Shown here piece after piece: positions 20,701-64,000 of a stretch of 64,000 nucleotides of DNA. Origin of the DNA: Astropecten irregularis (lineage: Eukaryota > Echinodermata > Asteroidea > Paxillosida > Astropectinidae). The stretch lies in contig OZ020244.1 of the NCBI GenBank assembly GCA_963971285.1, positions 23,622,001 through 23,686,000 on the forward strand. Reading direction: 5' to 3'. A model generated the notes under the pieces. It made no database searches. It saw only the letters and a list, made by a program, of their open reading frames with translations, and was not told the origin of the DNA. Every line of letters begins with the position of its first letter. The stretch's first letter is position 1. Position numbers and translations under genes: made by a program.

Positions 20701-23602
20701 AGTGAGAATGTACATACGTTTTCCCAATAAGTACACATGCAGAGCTTAGAACAAGTTTAAAAGGAGGAAATATAAATATGTAAATTCGAATCAACTACAT
20801 TAACAAATTGACAAAATGATTATATACACAGCTCACAGCTGAATGTAATACGAATCATTTTAGGTGCAGAGAAGGAATATTTTTCAGTTTAGATTTGAAT
20901 GTGTTGAGTGAAGGGCAACTTGTAAGTGACAATGGAAGATGATTCCAACATTTGGGTCCAGAGAAAGAGACAGTATGTTGAGAAAAGGTTGTTCGAGCTT
21001 GTGCAATTTTAGATGAGGACCTAGTGTTATAATCGTGGTTAGATCTATTGAATTGAAAGAGACTTTGAAGTGAACCAGGAAGTTGATTATTAACAAAATG
21101 TATACGTATAAGAACATCTTGCTGAAATACGTTATTCTCCTTGCCAGGTATTCAGGTTTTGGGCTTCATCGTGGCCGCTCCCAAGCCCGTTCAGGAAACG
21201 GGTCGAGTCCGCACCTACTTCGGTCGCATAGTCGTTCGTCTGCCGGGGGGCCACACGGTGAGACTCGGCACTGGTGATGTGGTCGTGAACGACAGAATGA
21301 CGCTGTCTTGGAAAAACACCGTCACTATCCACCGAGGTGAGTACCCACCGTATCGGCGATCGCTCAAGGTTGTGTTTTTAAAGAGTCATTCCACGGCGGA
21401 TCGAACCGACCTTCAGTCCTATAATGTCGGATGAAACCTCACGGGAGCCAGCCGATGGTTGTCAGGCAATCATTGAACCAAAAGTAGGCTAATTGCCGAA
21501 ATATGTTTTTTTTTTTCAATATCAGTCGGCTTCTCGGAAAGAGCAGGTCAATGTTATCCACAAACAAGACCGTGTTTTTACGTCCATTTTTATTTATTTG
21601 AGAAAGCTTTGAACAATAATGATTATTGACGTGGATATTGATGGATGGACGCCTGGTCTCAGTATTGCTCTCCGTGGCACTGGTTTTTTGTGCAACCTGG
21701 AAATGAAGCAAATATGGGGTTTAAGTTTAGGACTTAACTAGGAATAAATTATTTTTTCCAATTTTAGACACACACATCAACTATTTTCCACGCAGTGTGC
21801 TCATACGGATTATGAAATACTGTCTGGGGCCAATATCATAGAGCTGCTTAAGCACAAAATTTGCTTAAGCACCAAAATCCTTGGTCATGATCAGTATGCC
21901 AGCCCAAACTCCTTGCGAATGTTATGCTCGGCAAACAATGGCCGAATACAAGTCAAAAGCAGTAAACATCACATCAACATTTGGTTGGTAATCGTGTTTG
22001 ATCAAGGGAGACATTTCATGCTTAAGCAAATAATGTGTGCTTAAGCAGCTCTATGAAATTGACTCCTAGTGGGGCCGATTTCACTAACACTTTGCGATAT
22101 CGCTGAAGCCCAAAATCCATCGCTAAACAGAAAATTGCTTGGCCTATACAAGGCAGCGATCGATTCTCCATTTGGCGATTGATTTGGGCTTTACGATGAT
22201 CGCAACGCGTTAGTGAAATCGGCCCCATCTGAGGAGCAAGTTATAAATAGGGGGCATTGTGAGCTGGGGCCAATTTTATGGAGCTGGCAAGCACAGAAAT
22301 GTCATGCTTAGCAAATTTTTGTGCTAAGCACTTCCGTAAAAATGGCTCCTGACATTGCATTGACTCAGTGACTGAAATCTTCCGCCTTTACTCAACATGA
22401 GAAAGATCATGTGGAAATTCCCTCACCTTCCTTCAAATCAAGATGAATTGAATGGGGTCGATTTCACCAAACTCATCATAACATCAATCGTAGGGCTTAT
22501 GATGCACTTCATCCTACGATATAATACGATGGGTTATCCTTCATAACTAGAGTTACGACCGATCGTATATAGGGACTTCGTGAATTCGACCCCAGGTCAA
22601 ATAAACCAATGACATTGGATTCCCCTCATATCATTATTACAGGTAACTGGTCCATCGCAATCCGCAATAAAGAAGCACTGATTACGACGAATGAGGGCGC
22701 TGTTGGACTGGCTTTCATGATGCATCGGATGAATCCGGCCAATACCTTCAAAGTGGACCATTTGGGATTCTACATCGTCAGCCATGATGGACTGTCAGAC
22801 GGTGTACACGGACTCATAGGTATATTCAGGATTCCAACAAGTAATATCTGTAACTCGCTCTGCAAAAATGAGTCATATGTCGATCAGCCTGTTTACAGGT
22901 TATTATAATATGGCTAATGAAACAAGGCAAGAGTTTGTAGAATTATAGGATCATTCTATAGCTCTAGAATGTAGAGTGGTACATACCTCAAACATTGACC
23001 AAACCTCATGAGGCATTCTTTCTCATCATACATTATATGTGGATCGATTTGCGGAAACACCAGTAATAATCGTCCGTACTTTCGCACTTATCGTTCGCAC
23101 TTCTCGCAATTTCGCGACTCCGAACGATATTGAAGTGCGAACGATATAGAAGTGCGAAAGTACGAACGATTATTACATGGTGTTTCCGCAAACCGAGCCA
23201 CATACCAATTGTCACCATGCAAAACCTCAAATCTTTCATCATACATATACTTCTTCATATTTATTCTTCTGATCTTAAAAGTGTATACCTTCAGACGAAG
23301 AATCCGATTTATTTGATCCGTACCATTGGACGTTTGTATATTATAGTCTAATGTAATTAATCTCCACAGGTCAATTCCAGCGCCGTGAAGTCCAGGTCAG
23401 TCCTGCCGAGAGCAAGGAGCCCGTAGACGGCGACCGAGCCGTACTGAAGGTGGGCGACCGACGGGTGGACGTGACTCGCAAGTCCCGACTGAACTCGCTG
23501 CTCGGTCACAAACAGCCGTGCTGGTTTGCCACCGACAACGCAAACGGTCTGATCGATGGGAAGTATACTGACTACCTGCTGCCGATGAAGATGATGCAGT
23601 AA
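4117..23602 (+). CDS. Inter-alpha-trypsin inhibitor heavy chain (ITIH)-like gene, 5' end missing
   Basis: Secreted VIT + vWA + ITI_HC_C protein. In vertebrates such heavy chains are cut at a DPHF site, esterified to chondroitin sulfate and transferred to hyaluronan to stabilise matrix. Exons: 4117-4227, 4703-4841, 5485-5775, 13120-13286, 14975-15096, 15970-16118, 16890-17294, 18078-18239, 18849-18990, 19438-19548, 20340-20453, 21148-21336, 22643-22819, 23370-23602 (TAA stop). All borders are AG/GT and the phases join without a break, giving at least 836 residues. Diagnostic motifs are [14 protein letters not shown] (VIT), DVSGSM, GGTNLHGG and TDG (MIDAS), [30 protein letters not shown], and [12 protein letters not shown] at the C-terminus. 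Missing are the signal peptide and the first half of VIT; the first exon here needs a preceding exon ending in phase 2. Homology is by recognition only. No bikunin-like Kunitz gene is visible. Confidence 0.95.
4371..4610 (-). pseudogene. LINE reverse-transcriptase ORF, C-terminal relic
   Basis: On the minus strand the translation includes [18 protein letters not shown] and [13 protein letters not shown], the characteristic C-terminal tail of CR1/L2-type LINE ORF2. Only the last ~70 codons remain, inside ITIH intron 4228-4702. A (TAA)n-like stretch and a GCGCCAAATTGCC motif lie just beyond, at 4275-4330. Confidence 0.75.
4842..5484. other. ITIH intron, no feature seen
   Basis: Runs from the GTAGGC donor to the TTTTCAG acceptor. 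It includes a stretch (about 5061-5260) with partial similarity in reverse orientation to 42380-42640 (GATACCACA / TGTGGTATCA contexts), i.e. another dispersed repeat. Confidence 0.4.
5866..6140 (+). repeat. tRNA-like SINE (family S1), diverged
   Basis: Matches 56196-56710 and antisense copies at 53370-53640 and 59080-59425. Shared landmarks are CTGGCGTGTCG, CTTGTGGTCAATCTACAGATT, GGGTTAGAGTCC (a degenerate box B), GACGCTTTGTCA and CAGGGAGTTGAGAT. It lies just inside ITIH intron 3. Confidence 0.7.
6141..8260. other. ITIH intron 3, AT-rich, no gene seen
   Basis: AT-rich sequence with short open frames only. A fragment at about 7495-7560 resembles family R11 (AAGATCCTGCTTGGATCGAA). It contains no recognised coding or RNA feature. 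Confidence 0.4.
8266..8466. repeat. ~200-bp foldback element (family R7)
   Basis: Left end ACTTGGCTTGAGGCTAGGTT and right end AAGCCTAGCCTCAAGT are inverted repeats; the middle has GAAGCCGAAGAAAGGCTCC. Copies at 19157-19366 and 41604-41822. Its right end is only about 20 bases from the shared terminal exon of the nested gene and may lie in its 3' UTR. Confidence 0.8.
8489..11163 (-). CDS. Nested antisense gene, isoform A: uncharacterised 242-aa protein, two exons
   Basis: Lies wholly inside ITIH intron 5776-13119, on the opposite strand. Exon 1 is 11163-10607 (ATG at 11163-11161; donor GTGAGT at 10606). Exon 2 is 8660-8489 (acceptor TTTTTGACAG; stop TAG). The phase-2 junction rebuilds a Gln codon and gives 242 aa. 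Visible motifs are GYDNGKG (41-47), CVTQFPLGH (58-66), LYFVGFFG (97-104), [17 protein letters not shown] (158-174), then across the junction HTCEAVQNLSPKYY and [13 protein letters not shown]. There is no signal peptide or membrane segment, so a cytosolic protein is likely. The start is the Met aligning with that of the paralogous exon at 12798; an in-frame Met 11 codons upstream also exists. I do not recognise the family; a ferredoxin-like alpha/beta barrel fold is only a guess. Confidence 0.78.
8715..8870. repeat. tRNA-like SINE (family S2), folded back on itself
   Basis: An antisense copy (GACTGGAGCGGGATTCGAACC) runs directly into a short sense copy (GGTTCGAATCCCACTACAGTC), making a local palindrome. 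Box B is intact (GGTTCGAATCC). Other copies at about 9993-10085, 13650-13790 and 29895-30025. Confidence 0.7.
9030..9372. repeat. R1 foldback (MITE-like) copy
   Basis: About 340-bp element whose intact ends are inverted TTAAAGGTAnTATCATACTTTGGT and whose centre is the palindrome GATCTTTTAAAAGATC. This copy shows the centre at about 9195-9210 and one end at GATAAAAACCAAAGTATGAT. Its left end has additional duplicated GATCTTTTAAAAGATC sequence. Confidence 0.75.
9373..10606. other. Intron of the nested gene / ITIH intron 3: S2 fragment and G/C-run foldback
   Basis: Includes an antisense S2 SINE fragment (about 9993-10085) split by a poly-G/poly-C element (10100-10395, G and C runs flanking GAGCCCCC/CCCCCAAAAA tracts), then poly-T and a 14-G run near 10526. 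No coding feature. Run lengths are probably assembly-sensitive. Confidence 0.5.
11164..12280. other. Sequence between the two paralogous first exons of the nested gene
   Basis: Probable promoter and upstream region of isoform A, and intron for isoform B. Contains an (AAAT)n run near 11368-11388, a C-run near 11622 and AT-rich sequence. I searched the minus strand for a second copy of the NLSPKYY-type terminal exon and did not find one. Confidence 0.45.
12281..12798 (-). CDS. Paralogous alternative first exon (isoform B) of the nested antisense gene
   Basis: Single long exon with ATG at 12798-12796, open for 172 codons plus 2 nt to a GTATGT donor at 12280. It aligns along its length with exon 10607-11163: over the first ~73 residues I count about 57% identity, and [39 protein letters not shown] and HTREAIK match the partner's motifs. 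The donor falls at the same aligned position and phase (2). No second terminal exon is visible between 11200 and 12280, so splicing into 8660-8489 is predicted: a Lys at the junction, then NLSPKYY, total 229 aa. Alternatives: its own terminal exon is unrecognised, or the copy is a pseudogene. The absence of stops or frameshifts over 518 nt argues for function. Confidence 0.7.
13120..17294 (+). CDS. ITIH exons 4-7: von Willebrand factor A domain and following hinge
   Basis: Four exons: 13120-13286, 14975-15096, 15970-16118, 16890-17294. The MIDAS metal site is complete: the DxSxS motif is DVSGSM after NVVFVI, the threonine is in GGTNLHGG, and the distal aspartate is in [12 protein letters not shown]. 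The last exon gives [17 protein letters not shown], then the post-vWA region with [12 protein letters not shown]. Phases are 2, 1, 0, 0 and each split codon restores a sensible residue ([21 protein letters not shown]). A functional MIDAS suggests divalent-cation ligand binding. Intron 13287-14974 holds a SINE and a TIR transposon; introns 15097-15969 and 16119-16889 hold foldback repeats. Confidence 0.95.
13287..13844. other. ITIH intron 4, left part: pyrimidine-rich stretch and S2 SINE
   Basis: 13309-13600 is pyrimidine-rich with no coding match. 13650-13790 is a sense S2 SINE with tRNA-like boxes (AACTCAGTTGGTAAGAG; GGTTCGAATCA) and acceptor-stem-like ends GGCTGGG / TCCAGTC, followed by the S2 tail ending at TGATCATTAG. 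Confidence 0.6.
13845..14920. mobile_element. ~775-bp TIR DNA transposon inserted in another repeat
   Basis: Terminal inverted repeats of about 43 bases at 14092-14135 and 14823-14866 (CCGGTGTGGCGGTCTCAGCT on one side, its complement on the other, continuing with CCCCGTCTCAGCTGTCTCCC). The interior has no long open frame, so it is non-autonomous. The flanks 13845-14091 and 14867-14920 are two halves of an element found uninterrupted, in reverse, at 26590-26895. Confidence 0.85.
15097..15969. other. ITIH intron with local imperfect inverted repeats
   Basis: Several GGGAGACA/TGTCTCC motifs in both orientations (15196-15262, 15429-15436, 15669-15676) and paired segments such as ATCAATTTCAAGTTCATTGG / CCGATGAACTTAAAATTGAC form a large imperfect foldback over about 15190-15680. 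A partial R5 repeat (GTGAAATCGACCCC) lies at 15767-15850. Confidence 0.55.
16128..16563. repeat. ~435-bp palindromic element rich in GTCGACTT (family R10)
   Basis: Ends are inverted: GGAGCTCTACGAGTGCCATT on the left and AATGGCACTCGGGGAGCTCC on the right. The interior is built of AAGTCGACTT/GTCATC motifs alternating with TATCAGGA. It begins about 10 bases after the ITIH exon donor at 16119. Second copy at 45318-45780. Confidence 0.85.
17300..18077. repeat. ITIH intron with R3 repeat copy
   Basis: 17565-17884 is an R3 element (GGGAGCATATAGGATTTGCA; ACAGAAGTGAAGGT; TTTCCCATGGTGACTGTTTG; GGAGGCCTTGCAATGATCCT). Other R3 copies at 36089-36495 and 48762-49155 are in opposite orientation. The rest is unassigned. 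Confidence 0.7.
18078..19548 (+). CDS. ITIH exons 8-10: helical hinge, acidic stretch and glycine-rich linker
   Basis: Exon 18078-18239 encodes [11 protein letters not shown] followed by a charged helical stretch, as in vertebrate heavy chains. Exon 18849-18990 encodes [13 protein letters not shown] then a very acidic, Glu/Asp-rich tail. Exon 19438-19548 (111 nt, phase 1-1) is almost pure linker: about half glycine, with a run of six and a run of five glycines. A phase 1-1 exon divisible by three could be skipped without breaking the frame. Acceptors are TGTAG, CCACAG and ACCAG; donors are GTAAGG, GTGAGT and GTAAGA. Confidence 0.9.
18276..18425. repeat. R5 foldback (~150 bp)
   Basis: Ends GGTCGATTTCACCAAACTCA and CTTCGTGAAATCGACCCC are inverted repeats; the core has GATACGATGGGTTATCCTTC and a GATCGATCG. 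Other copies: 22456-22595, 37788-37931, 50694-50843, 51451-51593, 59801-59937 and a fragment at 15767-15850. Confidence 0.8.
18535..18640. repeat. R11 foldback fragment
   Basis: Ends TTTGGAGTTAGGAGG and CCTCCTAACTCCAAGC are inverted around a GATCTTACTATCCGGCTAGG core. Related copies near 7495, 31495, 54890-54965 and 61685-61860 carry the GATCCT(G/A)..AGGATCGAAACG core. Confidence 0.65.
19157..19366. repeat. R7 foldback copy
   Basis: Ends GACTTGAGGCTAGGCTTGGG and CCTAGCCTCAAGCCAGGTTT. It lies in the ITIH intron directly before the glycine-rich exon. Confidence 0.8.
19695..20339. other. ITIH intron with two foldback fragments
   Basis: 19695-19805 resembles half of the 58049-58256 hairpin (GAACGTCGAGAATTAAACCATCGG). 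20057-20155 is a hairpin with stem ACACGGGTTTACACTTCG / CGAAGTGTAAACCCGTGT. No coding feature apart from the flanking exons. Confidence 0.65.
20340..23602 (+). CDS. ITIH exons 11-14: DPHF cleavage site and ITI heavy-chain C-terminal domain
   Basis: Exon 20340-20453 opens with [16 protein letters not shown] is the motif at which vertebrate heavy-chain precursors are cut between D and P, the new C-terminal Asp then bonding chondroitin sulfate. It is followed by [18 protein letters not shown]. Exons 21148-21336, 22643-22819 and 23370-23602 hold the rest of the ITI_HC_C domain, with [37 protein letters not shown], a late Cys in [10 protein letters not shown] and [12 protein letters not shown] just before TAA. 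All internal junctions are phase 1. The conserved site suggests this invertebrate protein may also be processed and covalently attached to glycosaminoglycan. Confidence 0.94.
20570..21086 (-). pseudogene. LINE 3' end: reverse-transcriptase C-terminus plus 3' UTR
   Basis: On the minus strand, 21085 to about 20870 reads [20 protein letters not shown], then [20 protein letters not shown], then [10 protein letters not shown], a classic CR1-type LINE ORF2 tail. The downstream ~300 bases to GTCATTGAATTC look like its 3' UTR; similar ends occur near 31900 and 38680. 5'-truncated insertion in an ITIH intron. Confidence 0.8.
21337..22642. repeat. ITIH intron: R4, R6 and R5 foldbacks in series
   Basis: 21828-22072 is an R4 element (CAATATCATAGAGCTGCTTAAGC ends). 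It is joined to R6 at 22072-22227 (CGATTTCACTAACACTTTGCG / CGCGTTAGTGAAATCG), then a short R4-like foldback at 22266-22350, then R5 at 22456-22595. No gene seen. Confidence 0.75.
23042..23200. repeat. ~155-bp perfect-arm hairpin
   Basis: Arms TTTGCGGAAACACCAGTAAT and ATTACATGGTGTTTCCGCAA enclose repeated AGTGCGAAAGTACGAACGAT units in both orientations. It lies in the last ITIH intron. Confidence 0.8.
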
Positions 23603-23702
23603 AATGCAGTTGAAAACGAAGACCCTGCATGATGATTAACAAGTTATTTAGAACACTAAATCATTTCCCGATGTGTGTTCACGCTTGTACACATGCTTGA
23701 AG

Positions 23703-24066
23703 TTAAAGGTAATATCATACTTTGGTTTTTGTCAAAGAAATACAGCTTCCTGGGCAAACATCAAGGAGGATACAATAAAAGTCATCTTTGAAAATTTCAG
23801 TCCCATACGGTTTCCACTTTGTGAGAAAACAGTGAAAAACGGCCACAGTATTTCGTAAGTCTTTTCTCTTGTATTTTTGATCTTTAAAAGATCAAATATA
23901 ATTTTTGTCACTGGTTTTTCTCTTTTCTTGATAAATGCAGCATTTCAGGCAAAACAATTGTAACCGTATGTATCTACTATCACTATTTGTATACCTTGTA
24001 AGTTATAGGTAAATCTGTGAAGATTTCTGTTTCGGTTATGCTACCAAAGTATGATAGTACCTTTAA
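23703..24066. repeat. R1 foldback copy downstream of ITIH
   Basis: Complete element from TTAAAGGTAATATCATACTT to CCAAAGTATGATAGTACCTT with the GATCTTTAAAAGATC centre. It may supply the ITIH polyadenylation signal. Confidence 0.8.
23774..23779 (+). promoter_or_regulatory. Candidate polyadenylation signal AATAAA for the ITIH gene
   Basis: This is the first AATAAA after the ITIH stop, about 170 bases downstream. It lies inside a copy of foldback family R1 (23703-24066), at a position where other copies read ACAGTAACAG. The signal therefore looks like a point change within the repeat. There is no transcript evidence. Confidence 0.35.
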
Positions 24067-24257
24067 TATACATGTACGAAAACATCATGCTATTAAAATA
24101 CATTTGTATGTCTTAAGGAAAGAGGGCTGCATTTTAAGCTGCATCTTTAGTCTAAAATATTTTTTTTAATGTTCACCGTAACATTTACCACATCATTTAT
24201 ATACCACTGGTGTTTTTGCCAGAATTTATTCTTAGATTTTCAAATCAATTTTTAAAT

Positions 24258-24626
24258 CTTTCAAACTTTTAACTTGAGCCTTTAATCGAAACTTTTGACG
24301 AGAGCTTTTCAATTTACCAAATCTTTTTACTTCAATCTTTTGTACAAGAGGTTTTACCTGATCTTTTATACCAAAGCTTTTTTACCTAAGCTTCATTATC
24401 TATTTTGTTTTTTACCAGAAATTTATTTCTACCAACGTTTTATACCAGAGAGTTTTTACAAGAACGTTCTACTATGAGATGTTTTCTTCGAGCTTTTTGA
24501 CTGGAAATTTGTAGGGGAACTTTTCAGTAGATTGTTGTACTTGAGCATTTCACAAACCCGTTGAACAGAGCTTTACGACAGGTTTTAACTAGAGCTGTTT
24601 ACCATAGCTTCAAGATTATTTACCAT
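24258..24626. repeat. Diverged ~13-nt minisatellite (CTTTTACCAGAG-like units)
   Basis: About 25 consecutive degenerate units, e.g. CTTTTGACGAGAG, CTTTTGTACAAGAG, CTTTTATACCAAAG, GTTTTTTACCAGAAA, GTTTTTACAAGAACG, CTTTTTGACTGG, GTTTTAACTAGAG. Unit length varies from 11 to 16. It was found by eye from the regular spacing of (C/G)TTTT followed by AC(C/A)-purine. Confidence 0.65.
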
Positions 24627-25088
24627 TTTCGCACAAATTTCACCATCTCAAAATGAATCGAGAATCAATTTTGTGATTGAATGTTACCTGATCAGAGAGC
24701 CAATCAGGCTTTGAATTTACGGTACTCAACTTCACCTCACTTGGATTTGCTTGATGTACGCGCTTGCATCATTGTTTGATTTTGAAAATGCAGGAGTTGT
24801 TCTCTTTTTTTTGTCATATTATATAAACATGTGATTTTCATTTAGAACATTGGGCCAAAACACAGACAATATACAGCATTGACGTATATTATAGGCCCTA
24901 TGTTATTGTCTAGAAATGGTTTGTGTCAATTTTATAAATCTTATATGAAAAACAGTTTTTCTTACGAGTCGTTTATACATTTTTGTCTTTAAATCGTTAC
25001 ATGTAGTTATGTAGTGTTTCTATAACAGTTTCATAAATGCAGTTGGTTTTGTAAATTACGGAATAATTGATATACGCAAACGATGAAT

Positions 25089-25421
25089 AAATGCAGATTC
25101 ATGAGAAAAATATCAAGGAAGATACAGTAACAGTCATCTGTGAAATTTCCCGTCCCATACGGTGCCTACTTTTTGAGAAAAAAAACCAGTGAAAAACAAA
25201 CACTATTTTGAAAAATCTTTCCACCGTTATTTTTGACATTCCGAAGATTTAAAATGTTTTGGTCAGTATAGGTTTGACTCTTTTCTGGATAAATACAGCA
25301 TTTTCAGGCAGACAAAAATTGAACGGATGTTCCCACTTCACCATCTTTATACCCTGCTAGTTAGGTATAAACTAGTGTGGAGGTTTCTGTTTTGCGGTTA
25401 CGAAAGTATTATAGTGCCTTC
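25089..25421. repeat. R1 foldback copy, ends eroded
   Basis: Contains AGTAACAGTCATCTG, CCCATACGGTGCC, CGAAGATTT at the centre and TTTCTGTTTTGCGGTTACG near the right end. Both termini are degraded. Confidence 0.65.
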
Positions 25422-25617
25422 AAATAAGCTTATATAGTGCTACTTATTTTTGAAGACAGAAATCTGATGATTGTAAATAAATGTCAGCTTATGTTTCAAA
25501 ACGTTACACGCCTTGTGCCGAAAGTAACTTTTTAGGATTTTTCTTCGGTAAAGGTCTCTAACCTTTGTCAATGTGCATCTATTATGAACCGTATACTGTA
25601 GTGTGTACGTGCCTATA

Positions 25618-25998
25618 AGGCCATAAAAAAATTGTTGTATTGGAGTAACGGACGGTTGAAAAATAGGGTAGGGCGGGCGGATTATTATTTTTTTTTTAAT
25701 TTAATTTGTCCTGTATTAAATGCTTTTTTCCTGTATATCACAGTATTTGACGAGTCAAATAAAGACAAGAAATGACATAACAACTTTAACCAGTCTGGTT
25801 TCCATCTTTTGCTCCTTTTAACTTAAGCTTTTAATCTGCATACAAATTTGCGTTGTTGTTTTTTTTTTGTTTTTTTCCGATTTTTATTTTTTATTTTATT
25901 TTTATTTTTATTTTTTTGGTTTAAAATTTTTAGGGTCGGGGCATATTTTTGGGTCGGGCGGGTTACGCCAATACAACAACTTTTTTTTATGGCCTAAT
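25618..25998. repeat. ~380-bp foldback with GGGCGGG and poly-T interior
   Basis: Ends AGGCCATAAAAAAATTGTTG and CAACAACTTTTTTTTATGGC are inverted repeats; inner arms are TGGAGTAAC / GTTACGCCA and GGGTAGGGCGGGCGG / GGGTCGGGCGGG. No other copy seen in the window. Confidence 0.75.
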
Positions 25999-26589
25999 GG
26001 TGGTGAAATAAAGGCCCGAGTTTCTCCAAACGGTTCATCTCCGTGACCTTTTCTAACCAGGCACTGGCAGAACCTTCATATAATGGCTATAAATGATATG
26101 GATTTTTTGGTACCGAGTGGCGAGACCTACCCGTAAAAAATGACCACAACGGCTGTTTTTATACAACTGTGGAGAAAGGTCTTCTTCCGGTGCTTAAACG
26201 CTGCCGTTGCCGCATTGTCTTCTCATTATTTTGCACACAATGGTTCACAATCTCAATCTGTTGCTGTTGTACGTATGCGTGCTTTTGAGGGAATTACCTC
26301 TGAATAATGGTTACATGTGAGAAGTCATGTCTTATTGAGGCCTACATGCACGGTGGATAGACATGGCGTTATATGGGACTGCAGTTTACTTCATAGCTGG
26401 GGCTTATACCCAAGATGTCTCCTAAATTGTGAGTCCAAACTTGAACGTGCACGTGATATCGAATTGAGTCGGTACTGGACAATTCTAAATTTCTTAGCTC
26501 CATTAATTAAAACCGATAGGAAATTTAGGAGAGTAAATCTTGCGGATCGCCATGAAGGACTGCCAAACAGTATTCTTTTGCAATGTCAC

Positions 26590-26895
26590 AGCCCGAGTTT
26601 TTGCCAACCAAGATGGCAGAAACTATGGTGAGCCATCAAACCATGCAGGCATAAAAAATAACCACAATTTATTGTACACAATATTTGTACACAATGTTAA
26701 CGTTTCATAAACATTGAAATAATTGCTGAATGTAATGGAAACAACACAAGCAATGATGGTAGGACTATGCATTTTTTATAGCTATGGAAAGTTTGCAAAA
26801 ATTTTGAATTTGGTCAAGCCGTCTGTCGAGAAGATGAAATGATTTGCAACATTTGGCCGCCCATGCCAAGTACACAATGTAAAGGTCTATAGACA
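26590..26895. repeat. Uninterrupted (empty-site) copy of the element split at 14092-14866
   Basis: In reverse orientation it matches 13845-14091 and 14867-14920: CCAAGATGGCAGAAACTATGG joins directly to GCATAAAAAATAACCACAA, and continues through CATTTGGCCGCCCATGCC. This gives the pre-insertion state of the TIR transposon target. Confidence 0.8.
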
Positions 26896-27869
26896 TGTTT
26901 AGAGGATGACTTTACACAGACGGCCCAAAAACACGAATAGATGCCCAAAATAATTTTTGAGATAATTTATACACACTATGAAACCTTAGAATAGAATCTA
27001 TGACACAAACATTGTAAAGGGTAGCCAAGATTTGGAAAAACAAAACAAAAACACAACAACAAACACATTGTGCATTCTCTGGACGGAGTTGGCAAAGTGC
27101 CAATAGGCAATTAAGTATTGTAAAGAAAACTTGGTAATTTGTAATAGGCCTTTGTCTACTAAACGATCTTTTTGTCTGTCTATTCACTAGGTCTAGCCTA
27201 TGTAACATTTCATTCTGTTTACTGCAGTGCAAGCGAAACCATGCAACAATGCCTCAGTATAGTGGCCCTATAACTCCAAGTAGGCCCTAATTAAAGCCCG
27301 AGTGAAATTCACCAGAAATAACACGAGATGCCCATAGTGCAGTGCTCATGCATAAGAGAGAAACACAATTCACAACTGACATGGCGCGTAGCCAGTAGGA
27401 GAATCAAGAATCACTAATCAGCATGCGCGGCCTTGACAAACGCGTACATGGATATTGTTGCCCTGCGCAACCGACATGGAAGAAAAATGGTAAAAAGTCA
27501 TCTTTATACCGTGTGTGTGTGATGTAGCGGTGGTGGACGTGAGCGCGGCCGGCGGCATCACCCATACCTTCGTTTTCCCCCGATGCAAGCCCACGATATC
27601 GACTCGATGACGCCTATGCATTGACTGTTGCGGTGGGCGCACGTCACGCAGACGAACAAAAAAATTGACACATTTTCTTTTCTTCTCGTCGCCCTAATTT
27701 CAATTCAAATTCGGTGTGATAGTTGGATCGCATTAACAGCACCAGTTGACGCGTCTGGTGTTTTTATTTGGAGGGAATTGTTTGCTTGCGTTGACGAATT
27801 AATTAGGAAAAAACAAGAATTACACCATCGATTTCTCTGGTTTCTTTTGAGGGGAGAGGAGAAATCATC
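26896..27869. promoter_or_regulatory. Upstream region of gene 3
   Basis: Intergenic sequence before the signal-peptide exon. No repeats recognised. From about 27430 the base composition becomes less AT-rich with several CpGs, which fits a promoter region. No TATA box or start site can be assigned. Confidence 0.3.
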
Positions 27870-63990
<36,121 letters not shown>

Positions 63991-64000
63991 GTAAGAAGAC

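Overview
The window looks like genomic DNA of an invertebrate deuterostome. An ambulacrarian (echinoderm or hemichordate) is my best guess, but the species cannot be fixed from sequence alone. Short, fairly GC-rich exons with GT/AG borders and matching phases sit in long AT-rich introns full of foldback (MITE-like) repeats, tRNA-like SINEs and LINE relics. There are no bacterial operons, CRISPR arrays, rRNA genes or convincing functional tRNA genes. All exon borders were counted by hand and may be off by a base or two.

Gene 1 (+, about 4117-23602) is the 3' part of an inter-alpha-trypsin inhibitor heavy chain (ITIH) gene. Fourteen phase-consistent exons encode at least 836 residues: the end of a VIT domain, a vWA domain with a complete MIDAS, a hinge, a glycine-rich linker, the DPHF processing motif, and an ITI heavy-chain C-terminal domain ending in a stop. 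The first exons (signal peptide and start of VIT) lie before position 1 or were not recognised.

Gene 2 (-, about 8489-12798) is nested in the 7.3-kb ITIH intron 3, on the opposite strand. Two paralogous long first exons (12281-12798 and 10607-11163) end in phase-2 donors at the same aligned position. Only one matching terminal exon (8489-8660) is seen, so they look like alternative first exons feeding one shared 3' exon. The predicted proteins (242 and 229 aa) belong to no family I can name.

Region 23603-27869 is intergenic. It holds foldback repeats, a diverged ~13-nt minisatellite and a 380-bp foldback. It also carries the empty version of a locus which, in ITIH intron 4, is split by a ~775-bp TIR transposon.

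Gene 3 (+, 27870 to beyond 64000) encodes a large secreted protein in 23 phase-consistent exons (about 1441 aa so far): a signal peptide, a Cys-rich/EGF-like segment, one cadherin-like domain, and seven tandem ~150-190-aa beta-rich modules resembling bacterial DUF11-type surface repeats. The start of an F5/8 type C (discoidin) domain follows at the window edge. I know of no named animal protein with this architecture, and it is the strongest novelty candidate here along with the nested gene.

Genes 1 and 3 lie head to tail and both encode secreted matrix-type proteins. This suggests, but does not show, an extracellular matrix or coelomic-fluid context. The rest of the sequence is introns dominated by about a dozen repeat families, several nested in each other.
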